From: Streptococcus sp. oral taxon 431
GTDB lineage: Bacteria > Bacillota > Bacilli > Lactobacillales > Streptococcaceae
Reading direction: 5' to 3'
NCBI RefSeq assembly: GCF_001553685.1
Contig: NZ_CP014264.1
Location: forward strand, 690,001 to 754,000
DNA length: 64,000 nucleotides
Part shown: positions 41,631 to 51,950 of the stretch, one piece after another
Layout of the letters: each line of letters opens with the position of its first letter
Numbering within the stretch: the stretch's first letter is position 1
Translations under genes and position numbers: made by a program
Notes under the pieces: generated by a model
What the model saw: the letters and a program-made list of their open reading frames with translations, nothing else
Database searches by the model: none
Told to the model about the DNA's origin: nothing

Positions 41631-44285
41631 ATGTTAGGATTGAAGTTTAATGGCACTTGGCGCAACTACCAAAAACAGGTCTTGGATAACTTCCAAGAAT
41701 ACCAGGCAGATGGCCATGTCCACTTGGTGGCAGCACCAGGTTCTGGTAAAACAACCATTGGGATTGAGTTGATTGCTCGCTTTGATAAGCCTGCCCTCGT
41801 TTTGGTACCGACGGTTACCATTCGGGAACAATGGGTAGATAGGATTCGCCAGGCCTTTTTAGAGGATGAGGACCAGATCACAAGTCTCGTGTCTCAAAAT
41901 CTCAAGGACATGAAGCAAATCACCATCGCCACCTACCAAGCCTTTCACAGTGCCATGCAACAAGTACAATCGCAAGAAGATAATGGAGAGGTTGAGGACT
42001 TTGTCGGATTTGACCTAATTGCCAGCCTCAAGGAAAAGGGCGTTGAAACCCTCTGTCTGGACGAATGCCATCATTTGAGAAATGAATGGTGGAAAAGCCT
42101 AGAAGACTTCCGTAAAAATTACCAACAACTGCAAGTTATCTCTCTCACTGCAACACCGCCTTATGACAGTGAGCCAGAACTCTGGGATCGCTATCTCCAG
42201 ATGTGTGGTGAGATCGACCAAGAAATCACGGTGCCAGAACTAGTCAAGGAAGACACCCTCTGCCCTCACCAGGACTTTGTCTATATCTGTTTTCCGACCA
42301 AGGAAGAAGACAAGAAACTGGAAGAATTTGAGGATACCAAGTGGCAGTATGTCAGCCAACTAGTGGTTGATCCTGATTTTCAAGAGTTGATTAAGAGTTC
42401 CAAGGTTCTCAAAGGGGAAATCTCTGCGGATATGCTCCTCGAAGATCCCAAGTATCTTTCAGCCCTCCTCATTTATCTTCAGGCTCAAAAGCTGGAAATT
42501 CCCAAGCATCTACGAGATTTATTAGGTGCTGAAGGCTTGCCTGCCCTCAATTACTACTGGCTCGAAGTCCTCTTGCAAGGCCTTCTCTATCAGACACCCG
42601 ACTGGTATGAGGATCCACAGGAGACAAATAAAAAGATAGAAGCTGAATTGAAATCAAGAGGATTGATTGAAAAACGTCAGGTCTTCTTGGTCAAATCCAA
42701 GGCCAATGACCAAATCCTCAATCAATCTCTAGGAAAACTGGCTGGCATCGCATCTATCTTTGAAACCGAGTATGCTAGTCTAGGTCAGGACTTGAGACAG
42801 TTAGTCTTGGCGGACTATATCCGCAAGGATTTTGCTAGTTATCTGGGAGATAACCAAGCACCAATCACGCAATTAGGTGTACTCCCATACTTTGAAACTA
42901 TCCGCCACAGTGCTCAGAAACAGGGGATTTCTGTTCCCCTAGCAGTGCTTTCGGGAAGTGTGGTTATCGTGCCAACTAGTGTTAGGGAGGAACTCCAAGC
43001 ACTCTTGCCAACAGTCGCTTTGACCTTCTCAGCTATTGGTCAACTAGATCCAGATGCCTATCTTCAGGTAGGTTTCCCCTCAACCTGTAAAGGTATGGTA
43101 GGGGCTGTAACTGAACTCTTTCAGAGGGGTGCCATCCAGGTCTTGGTCGGCACTAAGTCTCTCTTGGGAGAAGGATGGGATGCGCCTTGCGTCAACTCTC
43201 TCATCTTAGGAAGTTTTGTCGGAAGCTTTATGCTCAGCAATCAAATGCGGGGCCGTGCTATCCGTATCTGGCCAGGGCATCCAGATAAGACCAGCAATAT
43301 CTGGCACCTGGTCGCTATCAAACCCTATACAAAAAATTTTTTCTTGCGGGAAAAGGAAAATGAAGAGGAAGTAGAGAAGGATAATCCCTATCAAGATTTA
43401 CTGAGTCTAATTCGTCGTATGGAGCATTTTCTAGGTTTATCCTATAAGGAGGATACCATCGAGACAGGTCTGGATCGCTTGAACTTCCCTAAACCACCCT
43501 TTAAGAAAAATAAGATTCAAGCCTATAATCAGAAAATCAAGGAATTGTCCAAGGACCGTACCACCCTTCGCAAAAAATGGCAGGAGGCGTTGGTAGTTGC
43601 GGATAAGCTAGAGATTGTCAATGAGGTAGCAACAGATCGCAAGCAGATCCCTCTGCTCACTCTTGTTGATGCTGAAAAATGGCTCCGTTATTCCTTTATG
43701 CTAACGGCCCTCAATCTCCTCTTTTATATCTTTAGGGTCCGTGGAACTAGTATTCGCTGGTTGTTTGGACTGAGTATCCTCTTTCTAGCCTACACCGTGA
43801 TTCGCTATTTCTTTTACAAGAGTCCTTATGTACGCCTACGGCAGGCGGGTGAAGGTATTCGTAATGCCATGCTAAAGATGGGGCATTTGTCCGATGACCA
43901 GTCGCGCGTGCAGGTAGAGGAAGATAAGGAAAGTTATAGCATTTTTGCCTATCTTAAGGGGGGCAGTATGAGAGATAAGGAACTCTTTTCTCAGACCTTG
44001 GGTGAATTCTTTGCTCCCGTGGACAATCAACGTTACCTGTTAGTAGCTCAAAAAGCACCAGCAGGTCAATACAAGTATTTTGTAGTTCCTAGCCTCTTTG
44101 AAAAGCGCAAGGAAGAAGCTCAGCTCTTTCTGGACTCCGTCGCACCTCAGCTAGGTGATTATCAGCTGGTCTACACCCGTAACGAAGCGGGTAGAAAAGT
44201 CTTACTCGAAGCCCGACTCAAATCCCTAGCCAATAAAAATGACCGCCTCCTCACCAAGAAGAAGGTCAAAAGTGCTTTGAAGTAG
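41631..44285 (+). CDS. SF2 DEAD/DEAH-box helicase with a membrane hairpin
   Basis: The 884-aa protein is a superfamily 2 helicase: Q-like start, Walker A AAPGSGKTTIGIEL (about 35-48), DECH box in LCLDECHHLRNEWW (about 145), motif III SLTATPPYDS, and in the C-terminal RecA domain VGTKSLLGEGWDAPCVN and motif VI SNQMRGRAIRIWPG. After the helicase, residues about 684-730 form two strongly hydrophobic segments split by RVRGTSIRW, predicted as a membrane hairpin, followed by a soluble 150-residue domain. Membrane anchoring is unusual for such helicases. It is next to the type I RM island and may be a defence gene. The start at 41631 follows GAGGA. Confidence 0.85.
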   Translation: MLGLKFNGTWRNYQKQVLDNFQEYQADGHVHLVAAPGSGKTTIGIELIARFDKPALVLVPTVTIREQWVDRIRQAFLEDEDQITSLVSQNLKDMKQITIATYQAFHSAMQQVQSQEDNGEVEDFVGFDLIASLKEKGVETLCLDECHHLRNEWWKSLEDFRKNYQQLQVISLTATPPYDSEPELWDRYLQMCGEIDQEITVPELVKEDTLCPHQDFVYICFPTKEEDKKLEEFEDTKWQYVSQLVVDPDFQELIKSSKVLKGEISADMLLEDPKYLSALLIYLQAQKLEIPKHLRDLLGAEGLPALNYYWLEVLLQGLLYQTPDWYEDPQETNKKIEAELKSRGLIEKRQVFLVKSKANDQILNQSLGKLAGIASIFETEYASLGQDLRQLVLADYIRKDFASYLGDNQAPITQLGVLPYFETIRHSAQKQGISVPLAVLSGSVVIVPTSVREELQALLPTVALTFSAIGQLDPDAYLQVGFPSTCKGMVGAVTELFQRGAIQVLVGTKSLLGEGWDAPCVNSLILGSFVGSFMLSNQMRGRAIRIWPGHPDKTSNIWHLVAIKPYTKNFFLREKENEEEVEKDNPYQDLLSLIRRMEHFLGLSYKEDTIETGLDRLNFPKPPFKKNKIQAYNQKIKELSKDRTTLRKKWQEALVVADKLEIVNEVATDRKQIPLLTLVDAEKWLRYSFMLTALNLLFYIFRVRGTSIRWLFGLSILFLAYTVIRYFFYKSPYVRLRQAGEGIRNAMLKMGHLSDDQSRVQVEEDKESYSIFAYLKGGSMRDKELFSQTLGEFFAPVDNQRYLLVAQKAPAGQYKYFVVPSLFEKRKEEAQLFLDSVAPQLGDYQLVYTRNEAGRKVLLEARLKSLANKNDRLLTKKKVKSALK

Positions 44286-44317
44286 GGAGGGAGAAGAAGT
44301 TTATTTCACTTGGAATA

Positions 44318-44326
44318 TGATATAAT
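44318..44326 (+). promoter_or_regulatory. Extended -10 promoter of the RM island
   Basis: TGATATAAT, a perfect extended -10, ends 37 bases upstream of hsdR; no terminator separates it from the helicase gene. Confidence 0.65.
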
Positions 44327-44363
44327 AATAACTAGAATGTCAACCTCTGAAGGAGAAATATAG

Positions 44364-47354
44364 ATGCAGGTAAAACCAGAACTGGAAATAGAAAAACAAC
44401 TGATAAACCAGCTGGTAACTGGTGAAAGCCAATGGACTTATAGAGAAGACTTAAAAACAGAAGAACAACTATGGGACAATTTCTTTGAGAAAATAGCCCA
44501 AAACAACGTTGCTCTGCTAGCAGACCATCCCTTGACTGAGCAGGAAAAACGCCAGATTCAGAACCAACTCAACTTTGTCAGCTACTATGATGCTGCCAAG
44601 TGGTTGGTCGGTGAAAACGGCATTGCCAAAGTCGAAGTTCAAAGAGAAGATGCAAGTCTAGGTACCATCCGTTTGTCGGTCATTTGGCGTGACAATATCG
44701 CAGCAGGAAAATCTAGCTACGAAGTTGTCAATCAAGTCCAACGAGAAAAAGTAAATCCTCTGGACCAAGACCGTAGACTGGATGTTACTCTTCTCATCAA
44801 CGGCTTACCCATGATTCAAATCGAGCTCAAGAGTTCCCAAGCAGCCTTTATCGATGCCTTTCATCAGATTAAAAAATATGACTGTGAAGGGAAATTCCGT
44901 GGTATCTACTCTAGCTTGCAGATGTTTGTTGTGACTAACAAAGTAGATACTCGCTATATCGCTGCAGCTCGTGAAAATAAACTTAACAAGCAATTTCTAA
45001 CCAAGTGGGTGGATAAAGACAATCATCCTGTGACAAATCTGACCAGTTTTGCTCATGAAGTCCTTTCGATTCCTCGTGCCCATCAGATGGTCATGCAGTA
45101 TTCTGTCATTGATGATAGCAAGAAATCTCTCATCCTCTTGCGCCCCTACCAGATCCATGCTATCGAAGCAGTGCAGGAAGCCTCTCGCCAGCAAGCATCA
45201 GGTTATGTTTGGCATACGACAGGTTCAGGGAAGACCTTGACCTCTTATAAGGTAGCGAGAAACCTCCTTCAAATCCCATCTATCCAAAAGACGATTTTTG
45301 TCGTTGACCGCAGGGACTTGGACCAACAGACCACTTCATCTTTTCTCTCTTATGCGACCAATGATGTCATCGATATCGATGAGACGGACAATACCCATGA
45401 TTTGGTCAAGCGCTTAGGAAGTAATGATAAGCGAGTCGTGGTGACAACTATCCAGAAAATCACTACCATGATGCGCAAGTTTGACCAAGGTCTTTACCAA
45501 CGAGATGCAGACAAAATCAAGGGACTCCGAGTGGCCTTTGTCGTGGATGAATGCCACCGTGCCGTGACACCACAAACACAAAAGGACATTAAAGCCTTTT
45601 TCCCTCAGTCCCTCTGGTATGGATTTACAGGCACGCCAATCTTTAAGGAAAATAAACGCCAGCAGGTCGGCGATCTAGCCCAAACCACCCAGCAACAGTA
45701 TGGAGACCGTCTCCATGAGTATACAGTCAAGGAAGCCATCCATGACGGAGCTGTCCTAGGCTTTAAGGTAGATTATCGCAATACCCTCATCACAGACCAG
45801 GCTGAAAATGAAATACCTGATACCGTCTATGAGAATGAGGAACACATGCTGGAAGTCTTGGGTGCTATTATCAATAAATCACGCCAACAACTAGGCTTCC
45901 AAAAAGGAGTGGGCAATACCTACAATGCTATCCTGACTGTCAAGTCTATCCCTCAAGCCCAAGCCTACTATGACCTTCTCAAAAGAGTCAAGGCTGGACA
46001 GACACGAGTCAAGGTATCTGAGAGAGTCAAGATGGTCCTTCCTGACTTTCCAAAGGCGACTATCACCTACTCCGTTACGGAGAATGAAGAAGACTCAAGA
46101 GCCAACCAAGACCACATGAAGCAGGTCTTAGAGGACTATAACCAAGAGTTTGATACTCACTTTATCATGGCGGATCTTCGTGGCTTCAATACCGATGTCA
46201 ATAACCGCTTAGCAAGAAAACAAGATAAGTATCTCTATCGCAATGAACAGTTGGACTTAGTTATCGTGGTCAATCGTCTCTTAACAGGATTTGATGCGCC
46301 TTGTCTATCGACTCTCTTTATCGACAGAAAGCCCATGCAACCGCAGGACTTGATTCAGGCTTTTAGTCGAACCAATCGTATCTTTGATTCTAGTAAGAAC
46401 TATGGCCATATCATCACCTTCCAAAAGCCTCTAGCCTTTAAGGAAGCAGTCGATAATGCCCTCAAACTCTACTCAAATGGTGGAGAAAATGATGTACTAG
46501 CACCTAGCTGGGAAGAGGAAAAGAGAAACTTTTTGAGAAGTTGTAGCGACTTCCAAAATCTCATCACAGATGATCCCGTCGAAGGATTCCAACTGGAACA
46601 AATCTCTACGCCTCAGTTGAGAAAAATCGCCAAGGCCTATCAAGGATTTGATAAGTACCTAGCTTCTATCCGAGTGTATAAAGAGTATGATGAGGACGAA
46701 ATCTACGCCCAAACGGGACTCAGTACAGAAGACTTGGAAGTTTATCTTGGTTTTTATCAAAATATCCTAGCAGAGTTGAAAAGTCGAATTGAAGATGATA
46801 ACGACGATGGCGAACCACTTGATATCCATTATGAACTAGAGTCTATCCAAGTAGATGAGATTAACTACGCCTATATCCTGACCTTGATCCAAAGCCTGCT
46901 CGATCAAGAGAAAAGTCAGGAAAAGAGTCTCAGCGCACAGGATAGAGAAGCAGTGGATAACTATATCCAAAGTCTGGAGAAGACCAATCCAAATCTGGCA
47001 CAGATCATCTCAGAGCTTTGGCAAGAAGTACAGGCAAATCCCGACCGCTATAGAGGTCAATCCATCGCCAATATTCTTGACCAGATGATTGAAGCAGTCA
47101 TCCAGCAGCATATCCAAGACTTTAGTAAGATCTGGTATGTGGGTGAAGATGAACTCCGCTACTATGTTCATCACTATCGCAAGGGAGCGAAAAAACAACT
47201 AGGAGAAAGTCAACTGACCAAGAGCCAGCGCTACAAGGACTATAAAGTTGAGGTGACAGATGCCCTCAACCCACTCCTCTATAAAAAACAAATCAAAGAA
47301 GCCTATACCCAACTGATCGAAGAAGTGATTGAGCCGTTGAGAGTTGGGAGATAG
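44364..47354 (+). CDS. hsdR: Type I restriction enzyme, R subunit
   Basis: The 996-aa HsdR has the N-terminal PD-(D/E)xK endonuclease with Asp in [11 protein letters not shown] and ELK in [10 protein letters not shown] (about 137-160), then an SF2 motor: Walker [13 protein letters not shown] (about 284), DECH in [10 protein letters not shown], motif [12 protein letters not shown] and the late [10 protein letters not shown] arginine finger region. The C-terminal helical part binds HsdM. In complex with HsdM and HsdS it cleaves unmodified DNA at a distance after translocation. Codon use is typical of the genome, unlike the next four genes. Confidence 0.95.
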   Translation: MQVKPELEIEKQLINQLVTGESQWTYREDLKTEEQLWDNFFEKIAQNNVALLADHPLTEQEKRQIQNQLNFVSYYDAAKWLVGENGIAKVEVQREDASLGTIRLSVIWRDNIAAGKSSYEVVNQVQREKVNPLDQDRRLDVTLLINGLPMIQIELKSSQAAFIDAFHQIKKYDCEGKFRGIYSSLQMFVVTNKVDTRYIAAARENKLNKQFLTKWVDKDNHPVTNLTSFAHEVLSIPRAHQMVMQYSVIDDSKKSLILLRPYQIHAIEAVQEASRQQASGYVWHTTGSGKTLTSYKVARNLLQIPSIQKTIFVVDRRDLDQQTTSSFLSYATNDVIDIDETDNTHDLVKRLGSNDKRVVVTTIQKITTMMRKFDQGLYQRDADKIKGLRVAFVVDECHRAVTPQTQKDIKAFFPQSLWYGFTGTPIFKENKRQQVGDLAQTTQQQYGDRLHEYTVKEAIHDGAVLGFKVDYRNTLITDQAENEIPDTVYENEEHMLEVLGAIINKSRQQLGFQKGVGNTYNAILTVKSIPQAQAYYDLLKRVKAGQTRVKVSERVKMVLPDFPKATITYSVTENEEDSRANQDHMKQVLEDYNQEFDTHFIMADLRGFNTDVNNRLARKQDKYLYRNEQLDLVIVVNRLLTGFDAPCLSTLFIDRKPMQPQDLIQAFSRTNRIFDSSKNYGHIITFQKPLAFKEAVDNALKLYSNGGENDVLAPSWEEEKRNFLRSCSDFQNLITDDPVEGFQLEQISTPQLRKIAKAYQGFDKYLASIRVYKEYDEDEIYAQTGLSTEDLEVYLGFYQNILAELKSRIEDDNDDGEPLDIHYELESIQVDEINYAYILTLIQSLLDQEKSQEKSLSAQDREAVDNYIQSLEKTNPNLAQIISELWQEVQANPDRYRGQSIANILDQMIEAVIQQHIQDFSKIWYVGEDELRYYVHHYRKGAKKQLGESQLTKSQRYKDYKVEVTDALNPLLYKKQIKEAYTQLIEEVIEPLRVGR

Positions 47355-47381
47355 AGGACAATTGAGTAAGGAGAGACAAAG

Positions 47382-48596
47382 ATGTCAGATAGAAGTGCAG
47401 AAAGCTCTATAACAGGTTATAGTTATCAATTTCTAATTACGATTTTGCATATTTTAGAAAGCAATATGGAAAGTGAGTGTATTATTGAGGGAATAGAAGA
47501 TTTAGATATTATTAATGCTGATGATAGATATTTAAATCAATATAAATATCATGCAGGAAAGAATATTACTAACTCTTTAATCTCAAAGCCTGTAATATTA
47601 ATGCTGAACCATTATTTAAAATGTGGTGGGAATAATTTTAAATATAAATTATTTATTCATGGGAATGACAGACAATATACGTTAGATATCAATAACTTAA
47701 AAGAAATATTAACTCTTAAGACAGGAGAAGGGTATAAAGAAGAGGACTTGGAAGATGCATATAAAGACGATGAAAAATTGAAACTCTTTATTCAACTTTT
47801 TTCAATCTGTGTCACTGATAAATTTGATATTTTAGAAGAAAAAGTAATTCATAAAATTTCAGAGCTGATGAATTTAGATGAACAAACTGTTAGATTATCA
47901 ATCTATCCTCTCGCATATAAAAAGATTAATGATTTAGCCCGCAATGATAAAGAGTGTGATAGGAAAACAACCGGTCGTAAGTTTATAGATATTCTTAAAC
48001 AAACAAACAAAATAATTGATTTAGTGACGTTAGCTAGAATTAAAGAAGAAAAAGAATTTTTGAATTATTTCAGACGTGAATTAAAGTTATTAGGAATTAA
48101 AAAAAATAATTCAGACCATATATTTGTTATGCCTAATGATCATAATACTGTTGATTTGATAATAGGTTTAGCACAAAATTTTGTATATCAAGGCAAAAAT
48201 GCTGATAATAGAACGCCCCTCTTTGTTGTTGAAAACATAGATGGTCTAAAACTAAAATTAATATCTGAAATTGAAAAAAGAAATCTTGAGATGTTTTATA
48301 ATGACGGTTTTGAGGACATCAAGTTTTTTATAAAAAAATTCAAGCAAAGTAATACAGTAGAACTAAGTGCAAGTCGCAAGAAGATTAACGCTATTTCAAA
48401 TTTTAATTTTCGGTTGATTTCAAAAGATACATTTATAGAAAATCAGAATGAAATAAGAACGATTTTAAGTAATCAGGTTGTATTTTATTTGGATAATTTA
48501 GTTATCCGTAACAGTTTATCTATTCCAAATAGGGAATTTTTAATTCCTAATAATGTAAACAATACAGTTATTTTACAAATTTTTTCAGGAGATTGA
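47382..48596 (+). CDS. Putative Cap4/DUF4297-like nuclease of a HerA defence module
   Basis: The 404-aa protein is not one I can name with certainty. The N-terminus (1-60) has the layout of the DUF4297/Cap4 PD-(D/E)xK nuclease: a GYSYQ segment (12-16), Glu36, acidic cluster E39-D40-L41-D42, then Q53-Y54-K55, matching the E...D...QxK active site. The remaining 340 residues are helical, with no motif I recognise. It directly precedes a HerA ATPase gene (two bases apart), as in known DUF4297-HerA defence pairs. DNA is much AT-richer than hsdR. It could be only a structural partner, but the catalytic residues argue for a nuclease. Confidence 0.6.
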   Translation: MSDRSAESSITGYSYQFLITILHILESNMESECIIEGIEDLDIINADDRYLNQYKYHAGKNITNSLISKPVILMLNHYLKCGGNNFKYKLFIHGNDRQYTLDINNLKEILTLKTGEGYKEEDLEDAYKDDEKLKLFIQLFSICVTDKFDILEEKVIHKISELMNLDEQTVRLSIYPLAYKKINDLARNDKECDRKTTGRKFIDILKQTNKIIDLVTLARIKEEKEFLNYFRRELKLLGIKKNNSDHIFVMPNDHNTVDLIIGLAQNFVYQGKNADNRTPLFVVENIDGLKLKLISEIEKRNLEMFYNDGFEDIKFFIKKFKQSNTVELSASRKKINAISNFNFRLISKDTFIENQNEIRTILSNQVVFYLDNLVIRNSLSIPNREFLIPNNVNNTVILQIFSGD

Positions 48597-48598
48597 AT

Positions 48599-50404
48599 AT
48601 GTCAGAGGATTATAATAACAAGGATAATCAATTAAGGGTTAAAAGTTTTGAACCTAATTTAGTTCAAATTGAGATTGTTGATTTTAAAAAATGGAAAGAA
48701 GAGAATAGTGAAGAATCAATAAAAATTGGTTCTGTTTTAAAAATTGAAGACGGTAATAATAATAATATTCTGTGTATTGTCAAAAGTTTTAAAATGATTG
48801 AAAAGTTTGATGATGATGTCTCTAAATTATCCGATAACGTATATGAAGGCAATTTTATAATAAATACACAACCTATTGGAAGATTACAAGATGGTACATT
48901 CAAAAAAGGTATAAATGATATTAGTATTCCACCTAATGGAGTTAGTGTTGCTTCCATGGAAGAATTAGAGAAAATATATTCTATGGAGAAAATGCAGGAT
49001 TCCAAAGATAATATACTAGAATTTGCAAAACATAATTTATATTCTAATATTGGTATAAAGTGTGATGGAGATAAGTTATTTTCGAAACATCTGGCCATTG
49101 TTGGTTCTACTGGATCAGGAAAATCTTGTGCTGTTGCAACTGTTATTCAAACATTGAACGTCGAAATTGAAAAAAAGAATAATACTCATGTTTTGATTTT
49201 TGATATTCATGGTGAGTATAAAAAAGCTTTTCCTAACTCAAATCATTTAGCTCTTCAGGATAATAGTCTGAAAATTCCTTATTGGTTGATGACATCTGAT
49301 GAATTAGAGGATTTGTTTATTGAATCGTCAGATTTAAACGCATATAATCAAATTTCTCAGTTTAAATTTGCAGTTACTCAAAATAAGATTAAGTATAACT
49401 CTGAATTAGATAATATCGATTATAATTCACCTGTGTATTTTAGTATTAACGAAGTAAGAAATTATCTTTACAATAAAAACAAAGAAACACATTATGTTGA
49501 GGATGGTGAGGAGTATTTAGCTGTATTAAATGTAAAAGGTAAAGACGAAAAACTTGTATCGTCGGAAATAAATCACTTTTGGGAAGCCTTGAATTTTGAA
49601 ACTTCAACAGGAAATTCAAAACACAAAGTGTTCAATCAAAAAGTGGCTAAAGCTGGAGGCTTTACAGGTGAGTTCGAACGTTTTATTTCTAGAATTGATA
49701 CTAAGTTAAAGGATAAACGTCTTTCTTTTATTTTACAGGAATCAGAGTTTGAAGAAGGCTCAAATAGTTTTAATATGTATATAGAAGAAATAAAAAGAAT
49801 GATAGGATACTCTAAAAAAAACAATGTAACTGTAATTGACTTAAGTACAGTTCCCTTCGAGATTGTATCAATTATCGTTTCTGTTGTTTCTAGAATTTTA
49901 TTTGATTTTGCATTTCTCAAAACTAAAATTAAAAATGAAAATGATACTCCCTATATGGTTGTGTTTGAAGAAGCCCACAAATATATTCCAAGAAATAATT
50001 CAGCTAGATATAGCAATTCTAGGCTGTCAGTTGAGCGGATAGCAAAAGAAGGACGAAAGTATGGCCTATCAGCAATGATTGTTAGTCAAAGACCATCTGA
50101 ACTATCTAGCACAGTGTTTTCTCAATGCAATAATTTTATAGTGATGCGACTGAGCAATCCAGAAGATCAAGGTTTTGTAAAAAGTTTATTACCTGAAGCT
50201 TCGATTAGTTTTGGCGATGAAATTGCAAATCTGGAGCAGAGAGAAGCATTGTTAGTAGGGGATGCATTTACATTACCTATGATTGCAAGAATGAACGATG
50301 CGAATCCAACACCGAAGTCTGATGATGTAAATTTTTATAGTTGTTGGCAAGAAGACTGGAAAGATGTGAAATTTGATTTTATAAATACTGAATCAAGAAA
50401 ATAA
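48599..50404 (+). CDS. HerA-type FtsK/DUF87 ATPase
   Basis: The 601-aa protein has an N-terminal beta-barrel-like HAS region (about 10-110), then a RecA-type ATPase with Walker A GSTGSGKSC (about 170-178), Walker B in YMVVFEEAHKYIP (about 452) and sensor ISQRPSEL-type segment IVSQRPSELSSTV (about 500), which together define the HerA/DUF87 family of hexameric DNA translocases. In defence systems HerA works with a nuclease or a SIR2 protein; here both flank it. The start at 48599 is preferred over a TTG at 48593 because AGGAG lies seven bases upstream. AT-rich like its neighbours. Confidence 0.85.
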   Translation: MSEDYNNKDNQLRVKSFEPNLVQIEIVDFKKWKEENSEESIKIGSVLKIEDGNNNNILCIVKSFKMIEKFDDDVSKLSDNVYEGNFIINTQPIGRLQDGTFKKGINDISIPPNGVSVASMEELEKIYSMEKMQDSKDNILEFAKHNLYSNIGIKCDGDKLFSKHLAIVGSTGSGKSCAVATVIQTLNVEIEKKNNTHVLIFDIHGEYKKAFPNSNHLALQDNSLKIPYWLMTSDELEDLFIESSDLNAYNQISQFKFAVTQNKIKYNSELDNIDYNSPVYFSINEVRNYLYNKNKETHYVEDGEEYLAVLNVKGKDEKLVSSEINHFWEALNFETSTGNSKHKVFNQKVAKAGGFTGEFERFISRIDTKLKDKRLSFILQESEFEEGSNSFNMYIEEIKRMIGYSKKNNVTVIDLSTVPFEIVSIIVSVVSRILFDFAFLKTKIKNENDTPYMVVFEEAHKYIPRNNSARYSNSRLSVERIAKEGRKYGLSAMIVSQRPSELSSTVFSQCNNFIVMRLSNPEDQGFVKSLLPEASISFGDEIANLEQREALLVGDAFTLPMIARMNDANPTPKSDDVNFYSCWQEDWKDVKFDFINTESRK

Positions 50405-50435
50405 TATTATAACAAAAAGAACAAAAGGAGAATTA

Positions 50436-51938
50436 ATGAAAGTTGGTTTTTTATTTGGAGCAGGGGCAGAACTGTCATATGATATGCCAAATGGTGGAAA
50501 ATTTGCGTTGGATATTTTTAGAAGAGATACTTCTTTAGCTAAAGAAGAGTTTAAGAAAAATAGATCTAGAATAGACCTGGGTTCTAATTATGCAACTTCT
50601 TGGCTTCCAGAGGATTTTGAGACGAAAAATATTGGTTCATTTGGTGAAAGTGTATTTAATCATATTATAAGTGATACTATTACTAATAATAGATCATATA
50701 TTGTTGCTAGAATTAATGGATTAGACAGAGTTGCTGAATCTATTATAAATAATACTCATGTTACCTATAGACAAAAAGTTTCAGATGATTTAAACAAGAA
50801 TTTTAGTGATATAAATATTAGACATCTTCTTTCTTATAATGAATGGTTTTCGGAGGGGAATTCTTTGTTTAACAGTCGTTATTTTGCATTACTTCTTGTT
50901 TACTATAATGAATACACTGGATTTAGTGATTCTGATAAAGAATCTTTAGGTGAAATAATAAAGTCTATTTTTCAATTGCATATTGGTGCATTAAGTGAAA
51001 AATTATCAAGGAATATTCAAGAGAATATTTTTTCAAAAGATGAAATGAATTTGGATATATTTGATGATTTAGGTAGCAGTCTGTCAATAAATTATCATTC
51101 GGCCGGTGTTAAGGGGTTAGAACTACTTTCAAAGGTCAAAATTAAGGATATGCATTGGATTGTAGAATTTGGATTTGAACTAATTGAAAAGATATACGCT
51201 GATGTACTTGATTACAAATCTGTTATTGATAGTTACTGGCATTATTTATATTTTCCGTCAACAGAATGGGCAAAATTTTGCAAGATTTCAGTTTTCTTAC
51301 ATTCAGTGCGAGAGTATATTGCTAATGAATGTCCATACGATAAAGATAAAACAGGATATTATGATGATTTAGCTTCACAAAATAGATTTACTGTGAGCAC
51401 AATTGCTACTTCAAACTATGTAAATTCTTTAATTGGTGAAAAGTTAAAGGAATTTAACGATAAATTAATATATTTAAATGGAAGTATCAATGACTATTAT
51501 GATCCTTATATGAATACCATAATATCATATGAAGATTTTAAATCTTATAAACATTTTGCTGTCCCTCTTATTTTTACTCAGAGCGGAACAAAGCCAATGA
51601 CATCCATTGATATGTCGATTAAATATGTAGAATACTATAATAAATTGAAATCATCAGATGCTATTTGTTCTATAGGATTTGGTTTCAATCCAGATGATGA
51701 GCATATTAATGGGGTAATAAGGTCCTTGGTAGATAGAGATAATAAAACACTAATAATTGTTGATGTAGTAAATGATAAGTCTGAAAGCGAAAGAATCGAC
51801 GAGTTAGTACAAAAATTAAAAATCACTAACGATCAAAATATAAAATTAGTCATTGTTGATTATGAGAGAACATGTGAAAGTTTACCTTGGATAGATAAAG
51901 TATATGAGTTGATTTCTAATCCTGTTAATAATAAATAG
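50436..51938 (+). CDS. SIR2-like NADase
   Basis: The 500-aa protein is SIR2-like: the nucleotide loop FLFGAGAELSYDMPNGGKF (5-23) at the N-terminus, IATSNYVNS (about 322-330) as the NxD-type motif, IYLNGSIND near 345, and SIGFGFNPDDEHIN near 410, in the order seen in SIR2_2 proteins. Such proteins deplete NAD+ when phage infection is sensed. It follows the HerA gene by 31 bases with a good SD (AAGGAG), so a SIR2-HerA complex is likely. The middle third (120-280) is helical and not recognised. Confidence 0.78.
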   Translation: MKVGFLFGAGAELSYDMPNGGKFALDIFRRDTSLAKEEFKKNRSRIDLGSNYATSWLPEDFETKNIGSFGESVFNHIISDTITNNRSYIVARINGLDRVAESIINNTHVTYRQKVSDDLNKNFSDINIRHLLSYNEWFSEGNSLFNSRYFALLLVYYNEYTGFSDSDKESLGEIIKSIFQLHIGALSEKLSRNIQENIFSKDEMNLDIFDDLGSSLSINYHSAGVKGLELLSKVKIKDMHWIVEFGFELIEKIYADVLDYKSVIDSYWHYLYFPSTEWAKFCKISVFLHSVREYIANECPYDKDKTGYYDDLASQNRFTVSTIATSNYVNSLIGEKLKEFNDKLIYLNGSINDYYDPYMNTIISYEDFKSYKHFAVPLIFTQSGTKPMTSIDMSIKYVEYYNKLKSSDAICSIGFGFNPDDEHINGVIRSLVDRDNKTLIIVDVVNDKSESERIDELVQKLKITNDQNIKLVIVDYERTCESLPWIDKVYELISNPVNNK

Positions 51939-51950
51939 AGAGTTGATAGA

